Origin: an uncultured Pelagimonas sp.
GTDB lineage: Bacteria > Pseudomonadota > Alphaproteobacteria > Rhodobacterales > Rhodobacteraceae
Length of the DNA: 64,000 nucleotides
Assembly (NCBI RefSeq): GCF_947498515.1
Contig: NZ_CANMKO010000003.1
Coordinates: forward strand, 248,001 to 312,000
Direction of reading: 5' to 3'
The translations under genes were made by a program, and so were the position numbers. Within the stretch, counting starts at the first letter, position 1, and every line of letters begins with the position of its first letter. Under the pieces are notes generated by a model. The model saw nothing but the letters and a program-made list of their open reading frames with translations. It had not been told where the DNA came from and searched no databases. Below are positions 43,133-51,310 of this stretch, in pieces.

Positions 43133-45235
43133 ATGAAGGATGGGGCCAATGCTCGGCCTCCGATTGGTGGCTTTGGAAAGGTGTTGCATGACATTCCCGA
43201 TGCTCTGGCGGGGGTGCTCGGTATCTTGCCGCTATGGTTTTGGGAAACGGACGCGGATCATTGTTTCTGCTATTTCTCCGATGGCTGGGAACGTTTGAGC
43301 GGAACATCTACCAAAGTGTATCTCGGCATGTCGCGCCGTGACTATTTTTTCGGAATGACCGAGCTGAGCGAGACTGCCCGACAACATTTGGATGATTTGG
43401 ACAATCATCGACCGTTTCGTGATTTTGTCTACCGTCATGAATTCATTCGCGGGCGTATGGATTGGGTCACAACCAGCGGCGACCCTGTCTTTGATCAAGA
43501 TGGGGAGTTTATGGGCTATCGCGGCGCCGCCATGATCCTGTCAGATGCGGTCGATGGCTCTCAAAGCGCAATTGAAGCCGAAAAGAAATTGTTGGAACGC
43601 ACAAGTGAGTTGGAACGTGCGATCGCCAAACGGCAGGCGGAAATGGAAGATGCAAACCAGCTTATGTCCGAGGTGGTTGAGGCGATGAATGAAGGGTTGA
43701 TGGTCACCTCAGGAACGGACGCAGAGGACCCAAATAACCGCATTATTCTAACCAACAAAGCCTATCGGTCACTGTTCAATCTCAATGATGATGACATCAA
43801 GCCCGGAATGCGCCTTAGGGACTATCTTCATTGGCTGGCAAAACGAGGCGACGCGTCCCGCGTCTTGCAGCAAGCCCGCGACGTGAACCAAATGCTGGCG
43901 GCAGGCGAAACCGTGATGATGGAAGTGCCCAGCACCAATAAATTCTTTCATACGACGGCCGCCAAACGACCTTCTGGCGGGTATGTTCTTGTCCATACAG
44001 ATGTCACCGATATTCAGGAGCACAATTTTGAGTTGGCCCGGGCGCGGGATGCTGCCGAAGTTGCTAATCAAACGAAATCAAATTTCTTAGCAACGATGAG
44101 CCATGAAATTAGGACGCCGATGAATGGTATTGTCGGGATGGCGGATCTTCTGGCCGAAACGCATCTTGATGGTGAACAAGAGGAATTTGTCGATACCATT
44201 CGTGGTTCTGCCGTGGCTTTGACCGCGTTGATTTCTGACATTCTTGATTTTTCCAAGATTGAGGCCGGGCGCATGGAATTGGCGCAGGAACCCTTCGATA
44301 TTCGAGCGCTATCCCAGGAAATCAAGGATCTATTGGATCCAATGGTGTTGGGAAAAAGCTTGAAGCTCCTCATTGATGTTAAGCAAAGCGTTCCGCAGGT
44401 TTTGGTCGGCGATGCGCTGCGTGTTCGGCAGGTCCTTTTGAACCTGCTCGGGAATGCGGTGAAATTCACCGAGTCCGGGCACGTTCTTTTGGAAATCACC
44501 TATGGTGAGACCCTGAAGATTCTTGTGAAGGACACAGGAATTGGGATTCCCGTCGATCAATTGACCAACATTTTTGATCCATTTGAGCAGGTTGATAACA
44601 GCCAGTCACGAGAACACCAAGGAACCGGTTTGGGGCTTGCTATCACAAAGCGGCTTATCAACGTTATGAAGGGGCATATTTCGGTCTCGTCGCAATTGGG
44701 GCAGGGGACCGAGGTCGCGCTTTCCCTTCCTCTCAAAGCCGGGTCTCGTTCTTGTCATCACAAAAGTGAACCGACGGAAAAAAGCGTCGATTTGGCTGGC
44801 GTACGCATCCTTGTCGTTGAAGATAACAAAACCAATCAGCTGGTCGTGCGGCGAATTTTGGAACGATGTGGTGTCGAAATCACTTTGGCCAATAACGGTA
44901 GAGAGGCTGTTGAAATATACAAGCCCGAGGCGTTCGATATGATTTTGATGGATATTTCCATGCCGGTGATGACCGGCTTAGAGGCGTGTCGCGAAATTAG
45001 GGCGCGGCAACTCAATATGGGATGGCCATTTCGACCCATTTTGGCGTTGACAGGCAATGCTTTTGACAAAGACCACAATGATGCCACTGCCGCTGGTATG
45101 GACGGGTTTCTAACGAAACCGGTTCGGCGCAAAGAGCTTTTGCAATCGCTGTCGTATCACTTGCAGATCAAAGATCAGCCTGAACATCCGGTTTTGGCCA
45201 TTCTGAGAGACAAGCAGACCAAGCCAAATAATTAA
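43133..45235 (+). CDS. Hybrid histidine kinase with PAS domains and receiver
   Basis: A 700-residue cytoplasmic hybrid sensor kinase with no clear membrane segment. N-terminal region about 20-150 and about 195-310 are PAS-like sensor domains (WFWETDADHCFCYFSDGWERL; NEGLMVTSG) joined by a coiled coil (AEKKLLERTSELERAIAKRQ). HisKA with His about 325 in MSHEIRTPMNGI; HATPase with N box LLGNAVKFTESG, G1 DTGIGIP and G2 GTGLGLAI; C-terminal receiver with Asp about 606 in ILMDISMPVMTG and Lys in LTKPV. The start is the ATG at 43133. The signal is unknown. It sits between ilvH and ilvI on the opposite strand. Confidence 0.92.
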   Translation: MKDGANARPPIGGFGKVLHDIPDALAGVLGILPLWFWETDADHCFCYFSDGWERLSGTSTKVYLGMSRRDYFFGMTELSETARQHLDDLDNHRPFRDFVYRHEFIRGRMDWVTTSGDPVFDQDGEFMGYRGAAMILSDAVDGSQSAIEAEKKLLERTSELERAIAKRQAEMEDANQLMSEVVEAMNEGLMVTSGTDAEDPNNRIILTNKAYRSLFNLNDDDIKPGMRLRDYLHWLAKRGDASRVLQQARDVNQMLAAGETVMMEVPSTNKFFHTTAAKRPSGGYVLVHTDVTDIQEHNFELARARDAAEVANQTKSNFLATMSHEIRTPMNGIVGMADLLAETHLDGEQEEFVDTIRGSAVALTALISDILDFSKIEAGRMELAQEPFDIRALSQEIKDLLDPMVLGKSLKLLIDVKQSVPQVLVGDALRVRQVLLNLLGNAVKFTESGHVLLEITYGETLKILVKDTGIGIPVDQLTNIFDPFEQVDNSQSREHQGTGLGLAITKRLINVMKGHISVSSQLGQGTEVALSLPLKAGSRSCHHKSEPTEKSVDLAGVRILVVEDNKTNQLVVRRILERCGVEITLANNGREAVEIYKPEAFDMILMDISMPVMTGLEACREIRARQLNMGWPFRPILALTGNAFDKDHNDATAAGMDGFLTKPVRRKELLQSLSYHLQIKDQPEHPVLAILRDKQTKPNN

Positions 45236-45262
45236 GCCCGCCTTGAACAAGGCGGGCTTAAT
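45231..45262. terminator. Bidirectional terminator, hybrid kinase / ilvI
   Basis: A perfect 15-bp inverted repeat (45231-45245 and 45248-45262) with two bases between lies directly at the kinase stop and 23 nt after the convergent ilvI stop. The folded hairpin would have a TTGAACAA-type loop. Confidence 0.8.
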
Positions 45263-45284
45263 CGTCTTTGCCAACAGAGTTTCC

Positions 45285-47039
45285 TTAGACCAAAACTGCG
45301 CCGGAATTGCCGATGGCGTCTTTGGTGGATGCTTCACCAAGAAGCATCTTGTTGTGCGGCTCCCCTGATGGGATCATTGGGAAACAGTTTTCATGTTTCT
45401 CAACCAAACAGTCAAAGATCACCGGTCCGTCATAGTTGACCATCTCCATGATCGCGTCATCCAAATCGGCTGGATCTTTACATTGAATGCCTTTGGCACC
45501 GAATGCTTCGGCCAGCTTTACGAAATCGGGCAGGGCTTCGGACCAGCTGTGGGAATAACGCTCACCGTGCAACAACTCCTGCCACTGGCGAACCATGCCA
45601 AGGCGTTCATTGTTCAAAATGAACTGTTTGACCGGCAGGCGGAATTGAATGGCCGTGCCCATTTCCTGCATGTTCATCAGCCACGAAGCTTCGCCCGCCA
45701 CGTTCACAACTAAGGCTTCGGGATGGGCAACCTGAACCCCGATCGATGCCGGGAAACCATAGCCCATAGTGCCCAAGCCGCCGGAGGTCATCCAACGGTT
45801 TGGATCTTCAAAACCCAAATACTGCGCGGCCCACATCTGGTGCTGGCCAACTTCGGTACAGACGTAGCGGTCCATGCCTTTGGTCAGCTCTTCGAACCGG
45901 GCCAAGGCCTGTTGCGGCTTGATTGTCGGACCTTCCTGTTTGAAATCCAAACAGTTGATCTTGCGCCATTCATCAATCTGTGCAACCCAACGGGCGATGC
46001 CATCGCGGTTTACTTTGCGTCCACGGGCCTTCCAGATCCGAAGAATGTCTTCGAGAACGTGGCCCACATCACCAACAATCGGAATGTCGGTTTTGATGAC
46101 TTTGTTGATCGATGACGGGTCAATGTCGATATGCGCTTTGATTGAATTCGGGCTAAACGCATCTAGACGGCCGGTGATCCGATCGTCAAAACGTGCGCCG
46201 ATGTTGATCATCAGATCACAGCCATGCATGGCAAGGTTGGCCTCATAAAGACCGTGCATGCCCAACATGCCCAACCATCCCTTGCCCGAGGCAGGATACG
46301 CGCCAAGCCCCATAAGGGTCGACGTGATTGGAATGCCCGTCGCATCAACCAATTCGCGCAGCAATTGCGAGGCACCCGGACCAGAGTTGATAACGCCGCC
46401 GCCGGTGTAAAACACTGGACGTTCGGCATTTTCAATGGCCTCAACCAATTGCGTGATCGTCTCAACGTCACCTTTAACAGGTGGTTGGTAATGGCTTGCC
46501 GAGGCTTTGGGTTTTGGCGTGTAGGTCGCCGAAGCGAACTGTACATCTTTTGGGATGTCGATCAAAACCGGGCCGGGCCGCCCCGAAGTGGCCACATGGA
46601 ACGCCTCATGAATCATGGCCGACAATTTGTCGGTTTCCTTTACCAGCCAGTTGGCCTTGGTACAGGGGCGGGTGATGCCTACGGTGTCGGCCTCCTGAAA
46701 GGCATCAGAACCGATCATAAAGGTCGGAACCTGACCAGTCAGAACAACCAACGGGATCGAGTCGAGCAACGCATCAGTGATACCGGTAACCGCATTTGTG
46801 GCACCGGGACCCGAGGTCACAAGAACAACACCCGGTTTGCCGGTCGAGCGCGCGTAACCTTCGGCCGCGTGAACCGCACCCTGTTCATGACGCACCAGAA
46901 TATGGCGAATGTCGTTTTGTTGGAAAATTTCGTCATAGATCGGTAGGACTGCGCCGCCGGGGTATCCGAATACTGTGTCGACGCCCTGATCCCTGAGCGC
47001 TTGTACCACCATTTTCGCACCGGTCATTTGACCACTCAT
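45285..47039 (-). CDS. ilvI: Acetolactate synthase large subunit
   Basis: ThDP-dependent acetohydroxyacid synthase catalytic subunit, first common step of valine, leucine and isoleucine synthesis. 584 residues with the catalytic Glu52 in VRHEQGAVHAAEGYA, the FAD-binding middle domain (TSTLMGLGAYP), and the ThDP motif in NVAGEASWLMNMQEMG through ILNNERLGMVRQW. GGAGAAG precedes the ATG by about 8 nt. Upstream, a 15-codon leader peptide followed by a terminator hairpin shows that the gene is controlled by attenuation. Its partner ilvH is not adjacent: the hybrid kinase on the other strand lies between. Confidence 0.96.
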   Translation of the reverse strand: MSGQMTGAKMVVQALRDQGVDTVFGYPGGAVLPIYDEIFQQNDIRHILVRHEQGAVHAAEGYARSTGKPGVVLVTSGPGATNAVTGITDALLDSIPLVVLTGQVPTFMIGSDAFQEADTVGITRPCTKANWLVKETDKLSAMIHEAFHVATSGRPGPVLIDIPKDVQFASATYTPKPKASASHYQPPVKGDVETITQLVEAIENAERPVFYTGGGVINSGPGASQLLRELVDATGIPITSTLMGLGAYPASGKGWLGMLGMHGLYEANLAMHGCDLMINIGARFDDRITGRLDAFSPNSIKAHIDIDPSSINKVIKTDIPIVGDVGHVLEDILRIWKARGRKVNRDGIARWVAQIDEWRKINCLDFKQEGPTIKPQQALARFEELTKGMDRYVCTEVGQHQMWAAQYLGFEDPNRWMTSGGLGTMGYGFPASIGVQVAHPEALVVNVAGEASWLMNMQEMGTAIQFRLPVKQFILNNERLGMVRQWQELLHGERYSHSWSEALPDFVKLAEAFGAKGIQCKDPADLDDAIMEMVNYDGPVIFDCLVEKHENCFPMIPSGEPHNKMLLGEASTKDAIGNSGAVLV

Positions 47040-47080
47040 CGCACTTCTCCGTCTACGATTTTTTCCACTGTTACGCGCAT

Positions 47081-47109
47081 AAAAAAGCCCCCGTCGGTCT
47101 GGCGGGGGC
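47081..47109 (-). terminator. Attenuator terminator upstream of ilvI
   Basis: A 7-bp GC-only stem (47087-47093 with 47103-47109) is followed on the minus strand by six T (47081-47086). It lies between the leader peptide and ilvI. A competing 9-bp helix pairs 47108-47116 with 47142-47150; it overlaps the base of the terminator stem and includes leader codons, so ribosome position can decide which one forms. Confidence 0.8.
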
Positions 47110-47134
47110 GCATGGGTCCTTAAAAGGGTGTCCG

Positions 47135-47182
47135 TTACCGGCCCATGCGCTGTTTTCCTACAATGACGACTAGAGCAGTCAT
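47135..47182 (-). CDS. ilvI leader peptide
   Basis: A 15-codon ORF reading MTALVVIVGKQRMGR, with AAAGGAG 8 nt before its ATG. It contains the run Leu-Val-Val-Ile-Val, exactly the amino acids made by the enzyme encoded downstream. Ribosomes stalling there when branched-chain tRNAs are uncharged would let the alternative helix (47108-47116 with 47142-47150) form and block the terminator at 47087-47109. This is the classical layout of ilv attenuation. The peptide itself likely has no function after translation. Confidence 0.85.
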   Translation of the reverse strand: MTALVVIVGKQRMGR

Positions 47183-47212
47183 GCCCGAGGCTCCTTTAAA
47201 TCACGTGCGCGG

Positions 47213-47241
47213 ACGTTATGGCAGACCGGACGGGGCGTCAA
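47213..47241 (-). promoter_or_regulatory. Candidate ilvI promoter
   Basis: On the minus strand TTGACG (47241-47236) and TAACGT (47218-47213) are separated by 17 nt, a sigma-70-type arrangement with a good -35 and a modest -10. Transcription would begin near 47206, about 25 nt before the leader peptide ATG, which fits an attenuation leader. Confidence 0.55.
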
Positions 47242-47411
47242 CAGGGAATGATAGGAAAAATATGTCGCACCTACCTTTGGATTCTTTGCAGTTGTTGCGT
47301 GTAGTGGGGTGTTGAGAGACATTTGTGTAATTTTCTGCGTGTGCATAGTGAGTTGTTCGCTGGTGCGGCTATGCGTGGCACGGGGAAAGCCCGTCAAACA
47401 CCACTGATATA

Positions 47412-47429
47412 CTGTGCGCGTGCGCACAG
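47412..47429. promoter_or_regulatory. 8-2-8 inverted repeat
   Basis: CTGTGCGC and its exact complement are separated by GT, about 80 bp before the small ORF at 47509. It could be an operator. GC-rich palindromes of this size also occur by chance. Confidence 0.3.
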
Positions 47430-47508
47430 AAGCTTGTTTTGCAATTGTCACTTCAAACCAGTTAAATCTAAACCAACAGGTTCAGTTGATTAGAGGGAAG
47501 GAGATCCC

Positions 47509-47607
47509 ATGCTGCGTACTCATCGATTCAGAGATTTTAGCGTTTGTAAGGCTGCCTCATTGGTTGCGTTGATTCTGATCGCCATGTCCACGCAAGGGGG
47601 CATTTGA
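47509..47607 (+). CDS. Small membrane peptide, 32 residues
   Basis: A short ORF with AAGGAG 7 nt before its ATG. The peptide starts MLRTHRFRDFSVCKA and continues with one hydrophobic stretch (ASLVALILIAMST), ending in QGGI. It resembles the N terminus of the next small ORF at 47763 (RF.RDF, then a charged residue and Ala, then LVALI), so it may be a duplicated or truncated copy. The frame after its TGA stays open for about 50 more codons to a TGA at 47762, which fits decay of a longer gene. No known family. Confidence 0.5.
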   Translation: MLRTHRFRDFSVCKAASLVALILIAMSTQGGI

Positions 47608-47762
47608 CGCTGGTTGCAAGTTCCTGCCGATTTTCCTGCCAACGGGCGGATTTCGGCCATTGATCATGATTTTGCAACATTTGCGCGCGGCAACGTGAAT
47701 TGTGTCGTGATCGAGATTAGGGGCATCATGTCATGGCAACGCAGACAACCTGTGAGGACATC

Positions 47763-47972
47763 ATGACACGTAATTTGTTTCAAAGAGATTTCACGTTGGC
47801 CCGCGCGGGTATTTTGGCGGTCCTGATAGCGGCTGCCGCCTTTGTCGGAGACGTTCCCGGAGCGACGAATGATGTCGCGATGGAAACCGACCGCCCGGCG
47901 CAAATTTTGCCAGCTGTGATTCATTTGTTTGGTGCTGATTGCGACACGGATGACCAAGGCGTGCAACTATAG
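47763..47972 (+). CDS. Small exported or membrane protein, 69 residues
   Basis: Starts MTRNLFQRDFTLARAG, then one hydrophobic segment (ILAVLIAAAAFVGDV), then a 40-residue tail ending CDTDDQGVQL. GAGGA lies 5 nt before the ATG at 47763; another ATG 30 nt upstream has no ribosome site. The N-terminal 27 residues are similar to the 32-residue ORF just upstream. The segment could be an uncleaved anchor or a signal peptide. I do not recognise a family and cannot suggest a function. Confidence 0.5.
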   Translation: MTRNLFQRDFTLARAGILAVLIAAAAFVGDVPGATNDVAMETDRPAQILPAVIHLFGADCDTDDQGVQL

Positions 47973-48162
47973 CGGTTCCTTCCGCTCGTGATGTTGCCCT
48001 AGGGTGACCAAAAACACCCGAATTTCGCAAAAAAACACCTGCAAAGCAGACCTGAAAGTGTTTTTCATTCCTCAATGTGTTCTCGGTATGTTAACCGATT
48101 ACCCACAAAGGTTAAAAAATCACGGCGATTTGGCTTTGACCAAATTGCGATGAGGGGCAAAA

Positions 48163-48498
48163 ATGAAATTTGCAAATGCAGTAAAAGCGCTAGGTATTTC
48201 GGCTTTGGTGTTTACGGTTTCCGGATGTGAAACGCTGGATTTTACAGGCAATGATGCACGACTTGAGCGGATTGAGGTCACCCCTCAGGAATGCCAAGAT
48301 CGCGGTGGCGTAACCGTCGTATCGAACTCGGGCGAGAAGATATGCCGTATCGAAGCCAACACATATGATGAAGCAGTCGCAGCGGCACCAGCCGCTGCTG
48401 CGTCAAGCGCCGGTGGCGCCGGAACCGCGGCCGCAATTGCCGGACTTAGTTTGGTGCTGGTTTTGGCCGTGTCGGATAGCTCGTCCGGTACACGCTAA
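48163..48498 (+). CDS. Small lipoprotein
   Basis: A 111-residue lipoprotein: signal MKFANAVKALGISALVFTVSGC with lipobox VSGC and acceptor Cys22. The mature part has two further Cys (PQECQDRGG, GEKICRI) that could form a disulfide, an Ala/Gly-rich stretch (AAAPAAAASSAGGAG) and a C-terminal hydrophobic segment (AAAIAGLSLVLVLAVS) that may insert in the membrane. AGGGG precedes the ATG by about 7 nt. It has its own terminator. Similar small lipoproteins are seen in roseobacters; function unknown. Confidence 0.75.
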   Translation: MKFANAVKALGISALVFTVSGCETLDFTGNDARLERIEVTPQECQDRGGVTVVSNSGEKICRIEANTYDEAVAAAPAAAASSAGGAGTAAAIAGLSLVLVLAVSDSSSGTR

Positions 48499-48520
48499 TT
48501 AATCACGTAAGATGACGTAG

Positions 48521-48556
48521 CGGCCTGTCCTTAATTGGGCAGGTCGTTTGCGTTTC
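48521..48556 (+). terminator. Terminator after the small lipoprotein gene
   Basis: A 10-bp stem with two G-T pairs (48521-48530 with 48537-48546) and loop TTAATT is followed by TTTGCGTTT. It lies between the lipoprotein gene and the convergent response regulator gene. Confidence 0.7.
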
Positions 48557-48600
48557 TGTAAGCGACGTTCGGCTTGCAATCGCCCGCCAAAAGCCCGCGC

Positions 48601-49242
48601 CTAAAGGTTGGTGCTCGTTCCTTGGAGAACACCGTATTCCAGGGCGTAACGGGTCAGGCCCGCTGTGGTGCTAATTCCCAGTTTTCGTTTGATATTCTTG
48701 CGGTGGGTTTCGACCGTCCGTACGGAAATATCCAAAACAATCGCGACCTCTTTGTTCGACTTGCCCTGCGCCAGCTGCAACAAAACCGTTTGTTCACGAT
48801 TGGTAAGAGGTTCCCGATTGCTATCAGAGGGGGCCAGTGCACCTTCGGCACCGGTGCAAAGATATACCTCACCGGCCATAACCGCATCAATTGCGGTTTT
48901 AATTTCCTCGGTGCGCACATCTTTGAGCACATAGCCACGCGCGCCATGATTAAGCGCGGTATTGATGTATTCGGGGCTGTCATGCATCGACAACACTAAA
49001 ATCCGGGTGTCTGATGCCTTCTCAAGGATCATTTCTGTGGCAGACAATCCGCCCAGACCGGGCATGTTCAGGTCCATCAATATCACATCTGGGTCGAGTG
49101 TTTCGAGCTGATCGACCATGGCTTTGCCATCCGACAACGTCGCCACAACAGAGATGTCGTCATAACTGTCAAGAATGGCTTCGATGCCTTCGGCCACCAT
49201 CGGATGGTCGTCGACGATAACAACGCGGGTCAGTTTGCTCAT
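48601..49242 (-). CDS. NarL/FixJ-family response regulator
   Basis: A 213-residue two-component regulator. The receiver (residues 5-120) has the acidic pair VDDHP, phospho-acceptor Asp57 in VILMDLNMPG, Thr/Ser and the Lys in YVLKDV. The LuxR-type helix-turn-helix follows at about 145-210 (LTNREQTVLLQLAQGKSNKEVA, VETHRKNIKRKL). Its start codon overlaps the stop of the sensor kinase gene by 4 nt (ATGA), so the two are translationally coupled partners. The position beside a TRAP transporter operon suggests it controls that operon. A perfect palindrome at 51031-51052 is a possible binding site. Confidence 0.94.
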   Translation of the reverse strand: MSKLTRVVIVDDHPMVAEGIEAILDSYDDISVVATLSDGKAMVDQLETLDPDVILMDLNMPGLGGLSATEMILEKASDTRILVLSMHDSPEYINTALNHGARGYVLKDVRTEEIKTAIDAVMAGEVYLCTGAEGALAPSDSNREPLTNREQTVLLQLAQGKSNKEVAIVLDISVRTVETHRKNIKRKLGISTTAGLTRYALEYGVLQGTSTNL

Positions 49243-50660
49243 GCGCGGGCCTTTGGTTTGCTGCTGCCATCCTTTTCGGGTGGAAGCATATGGGTCAGCG
49301 GAACTTGTGCCTCGATAACGGTCCCTGATTTGCTCGACAAGACCCTGAGGGTCCCGCCCAGCTGTTCCATGCGTTCTTGCATGTTGCGCAATCCGATACC
49401 CGGGCCGGATGTGTCGCGGGTTTCCTCGACGCCATGGCCGTTGTCTTCGATCCGCAGCGTACCACCGGTGCGATGACCGCGTAACAAGACGCTCACCCGC
49501 GTCGCACCGGAATGGCGTTCTACATTGGTAAGGGCTTCTTGCGCGATCCGATACAAAGCGATTTTGGCGTCTTGGCTAAGACGGTTGCGGAAAACGGCGG
49601 TTTCAAAACGGGTTTCGATGCCGGTTCTGGCGCGAAAGTCATCGGTCAAAGCATGTAGGGCAGGGCCCAAACCCAGATCGTCCAGAACACCGGGGCGCAA
49701 ATCGCGGCTGATCCGGCGGACTTCGTTGATGGCTTGACCAAGATTGTCGATGCCCTTGTCCAAAGTATCCTGGGCGCGGTCATCGCCTTGGCTAAATCGG
49801 CGTTTGGTCACATCCAGCGCGTATTTCACCCCGACGAGGATCTGGCTGATCCCATCATGTAATTCGCGCGCCACGCGGCCGCGCTCTTCCTCTTGGGTGT
49901 CAAACACCCTTTGGGTCAGCTCTTTGAGTTTGGCATCCGCCAACCGTCTTTCGCGGATATTGATGAACAACCCGGACATGAACACGACAAGCAACGCCGC
50001 AAAGGTGATCCCACCTATATAGAGAAACGTGCGTTGAACACGGGTTTCGACTTCGGCGCGGGTGGCGGCGACCGAGGCGACGACATCGTCAATGAAAACT
50101 CCGGTTCCAACGGCCCATCGCCATGACGGGAACGAGGTGACATAGGTGATCATCCGTGCTTCGACCCCGGACGAGGGTTTGGGCCAGAGATGTTCGACGT
50201 AACCGGCACCGCTCCGCGCCGTCCAAAGGAATTCGGCAACCACGGGGGTGCCTTCGCTGTCTTTGTAATCAAGCCAATTCTTGTTGATCAAATCGGTTTG
50301 ACGCGGTGACACGATGTTGTTGCCGTCATAATCATAAACAAAAAAGAAACCTTCGTCGCCGTAAATCATCGCCGCCAAGATTTGTTTGACCTGTTTTTGG
50401 GCCAGTTCATCATTGGGCGCGGCAGAGCCGTAGACAAAGTAAAACCCGTTGCGCGCTTGGGTGACATAGTTGCGCAACTCACGTTTCTTGGCTTCGATCA
50501 GCTGGGCCTCGAGGCTATGGATTTCGCGCTCTGCAAGGGCCCGCGATTGCGCGGCGACCAAAAACGAAATGGCGGATACGGCAAGGATCAACGGCACCGA
50601 GGCCAGAAGAAACATCTTCTGACCGTAAGAAATGCGGATGCGGTTGAACAGACGCGCCAT
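49239..50660 (-). CDS. Cache-domain sensor histidine kinase (HisKA_3)
   Basis: A 473-residue membrane kinase. Membrane helices at about 15-36 and 212-234 enclose a periplasmic Cache domain of about 175 residues with GDEGFFFVYDYDGNNIVSPR and WRWAVGTGVFIDDV, the sCache_2-type pattern known to bind small carboxylates in other proteins. The cytoplasmic part has HisKA_3 with His268 in VARELHDGISQIL and a HATPase domain (EALTNVERHSGAT, DNGHGVEE, GIGLRNMQERM). The downstream response regulator overlaps by 4 nt. The dctPQM operon 0.65 kb away suggests that it senses the transported C3/C4 acid (inference). Confidence 0.92.
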   Translation of the reverse strand: MARLFNRIRISYGQKMFLLASVPLILAVSAISFLVAAQSRALAEREIHSLEAQLIEAKKRELRNYVTQARNGFYFVYGSAAPNDELAQKQVKQILAAMIYGDEGFFFVYDYDGNNIVSPRQTDLINKNWLDYKDSEGTPVVAEFLWTARSGAGYVEHLWPKPSSGVEARMITYVTSFPSWRWAVGTGVFIDDVVASVAATRAEVETRVQRTFLYIGGITFAALLVVFMSGLFINIRERRLADAKLKELTQRVFDTQEEERGRVARELHDGISQILVGVKYALDVTKRRFSQGDDRAQDTLDKGIDNLGQAINEVRRISRDLRPGVLDDLGLGPALHALTDDFRARTGIETRFETAVFRNRLSQDAKIALYRIAQEALTNVERHSGATRVSVLLRGHRTGGTLRIEDNGHGVEETRDTSGPGIGLRNMQERMEQLGGTLRVLSSKSGTVIEAQVPLTHMLPPEKDGSSKPKARA

Positions 50661-50707
50661 AACAGCGAGTTAAAGCAGCTTGGTCGCAAATACAAATGTG
50701 CACCGCG

Positions 50708-50971
50708 CTATCGCGTCAACACACCGCCAACCATGGCCACCAAAGCGACAAGATGAACAAGGATCAGAGCCTTGTCCCGCCAGAAAACGCCAACCATCAG
50801 CCACCCCAGAAGACCAACAAGAAAGAAGCCGATATTCCAAGGAAGCCACCCCATACCAGTGGCGGTATAGCCGATGATCTGGGCAACGGAGGCTGTCCAT
50901 TTTAGGGTATCAACCGATCGATCGTTGCGAGGGCGGAAGACACCCATGAGAGAAAGCGGACGGTGTTGCAT
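50708..50971 (-). CDS. Small membrane protein, DUF6552-like
   Basis: An 87-residue protein with three hydrophobic stretches (ASVAQIIGYTATGMGWLPWNIGFFLVGLLG is two of them, shown here in parts: SVAQIIGYTATGMG and IGFFLVGLLGWLMVGVFW; then ILVHLVALVAMVGGV). I recall a small Rhodobacterales family of this pattern (DUF6552), but the assignment is from memory. The start at 50971 has GGAA 9 nt upstream; the frame is open another 19 codons. It lies between the kinase gene and the divergent dctP, so it could be an accessory part of the TRAP/two-component locus, without direct evidence. Confidence 0.6.
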   Translation of the reverse strand: MQHRPLSLMGVFRPRNDRSVDTLKWTASVAQIIGYTATGMGWLPWNIGFFLVGLLGWLMVGVFWRDKALILVHLVALVAMVGGVLTR

Positions 50972-51030
50972 GGCGACAATTTCCATAGGTAAGAGTTGGA
51001 CAGAGTCGCGGTTTAAGTCATTGTGCAAGT

Positions 51031-51052
51031 GCAGAAAATGTACATTTTCTGC
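51031..51052. promoter_or_regulatory. Perfect 22-bp palindrome upstream of dctP
   Basis: GCAGAAAATGT is followed at once by its exact complement, centred on GTAC. It lies 259 bp before the dctP ATG and 60 bp before the divergent small gene. A dimeric regulator, such as the NarL-type regulator encoded next door, could bind it. No T run follows. Confidence 0.5.
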
Positions 51053-51310
51053 TTCATGACAGTAGAATAAATACTCTCAACGGGTTTTGTGAGCAGTTAG
51101 GAATGATCCGAAATGCCAAAAGTGAAGGTAAATGAGACTTTTGGTTCCGATATTTTTCCAAGATGCCGGGTTTGCCCATTTTTGTGCACTACTCCGTAGC
51201 AGTGGGTATTCCCCTCCGTAGCGTCACGCCCTAGGCTCGGGGCACTTGCAACGATCCGCGCGCGGGTGGGGAGCCCACGCGCACCAAAAATACCCATGGG
51301 AGGATATTAC

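Larger units (their letters stand above)
47183..47508. other. Intergenic region between ilv leader and small ORF
   Basis: About 325 nt without a gene. It holds the candidate ilvI promoter at 47213-47241 and a perfect 8-2-8 inverted repeat at 47412-47429. A minus-strand open frame of 90 codons across it has no ribosome site and would run through the ilv leader, so I do not call it. Confidence 0.6.

Noticed and set aside
46224-46946. 240-codon plus-strand open frame inside ilvI
   Set aside because: Antisense shadow of ilvI, which carries all expected catalytic motifs.
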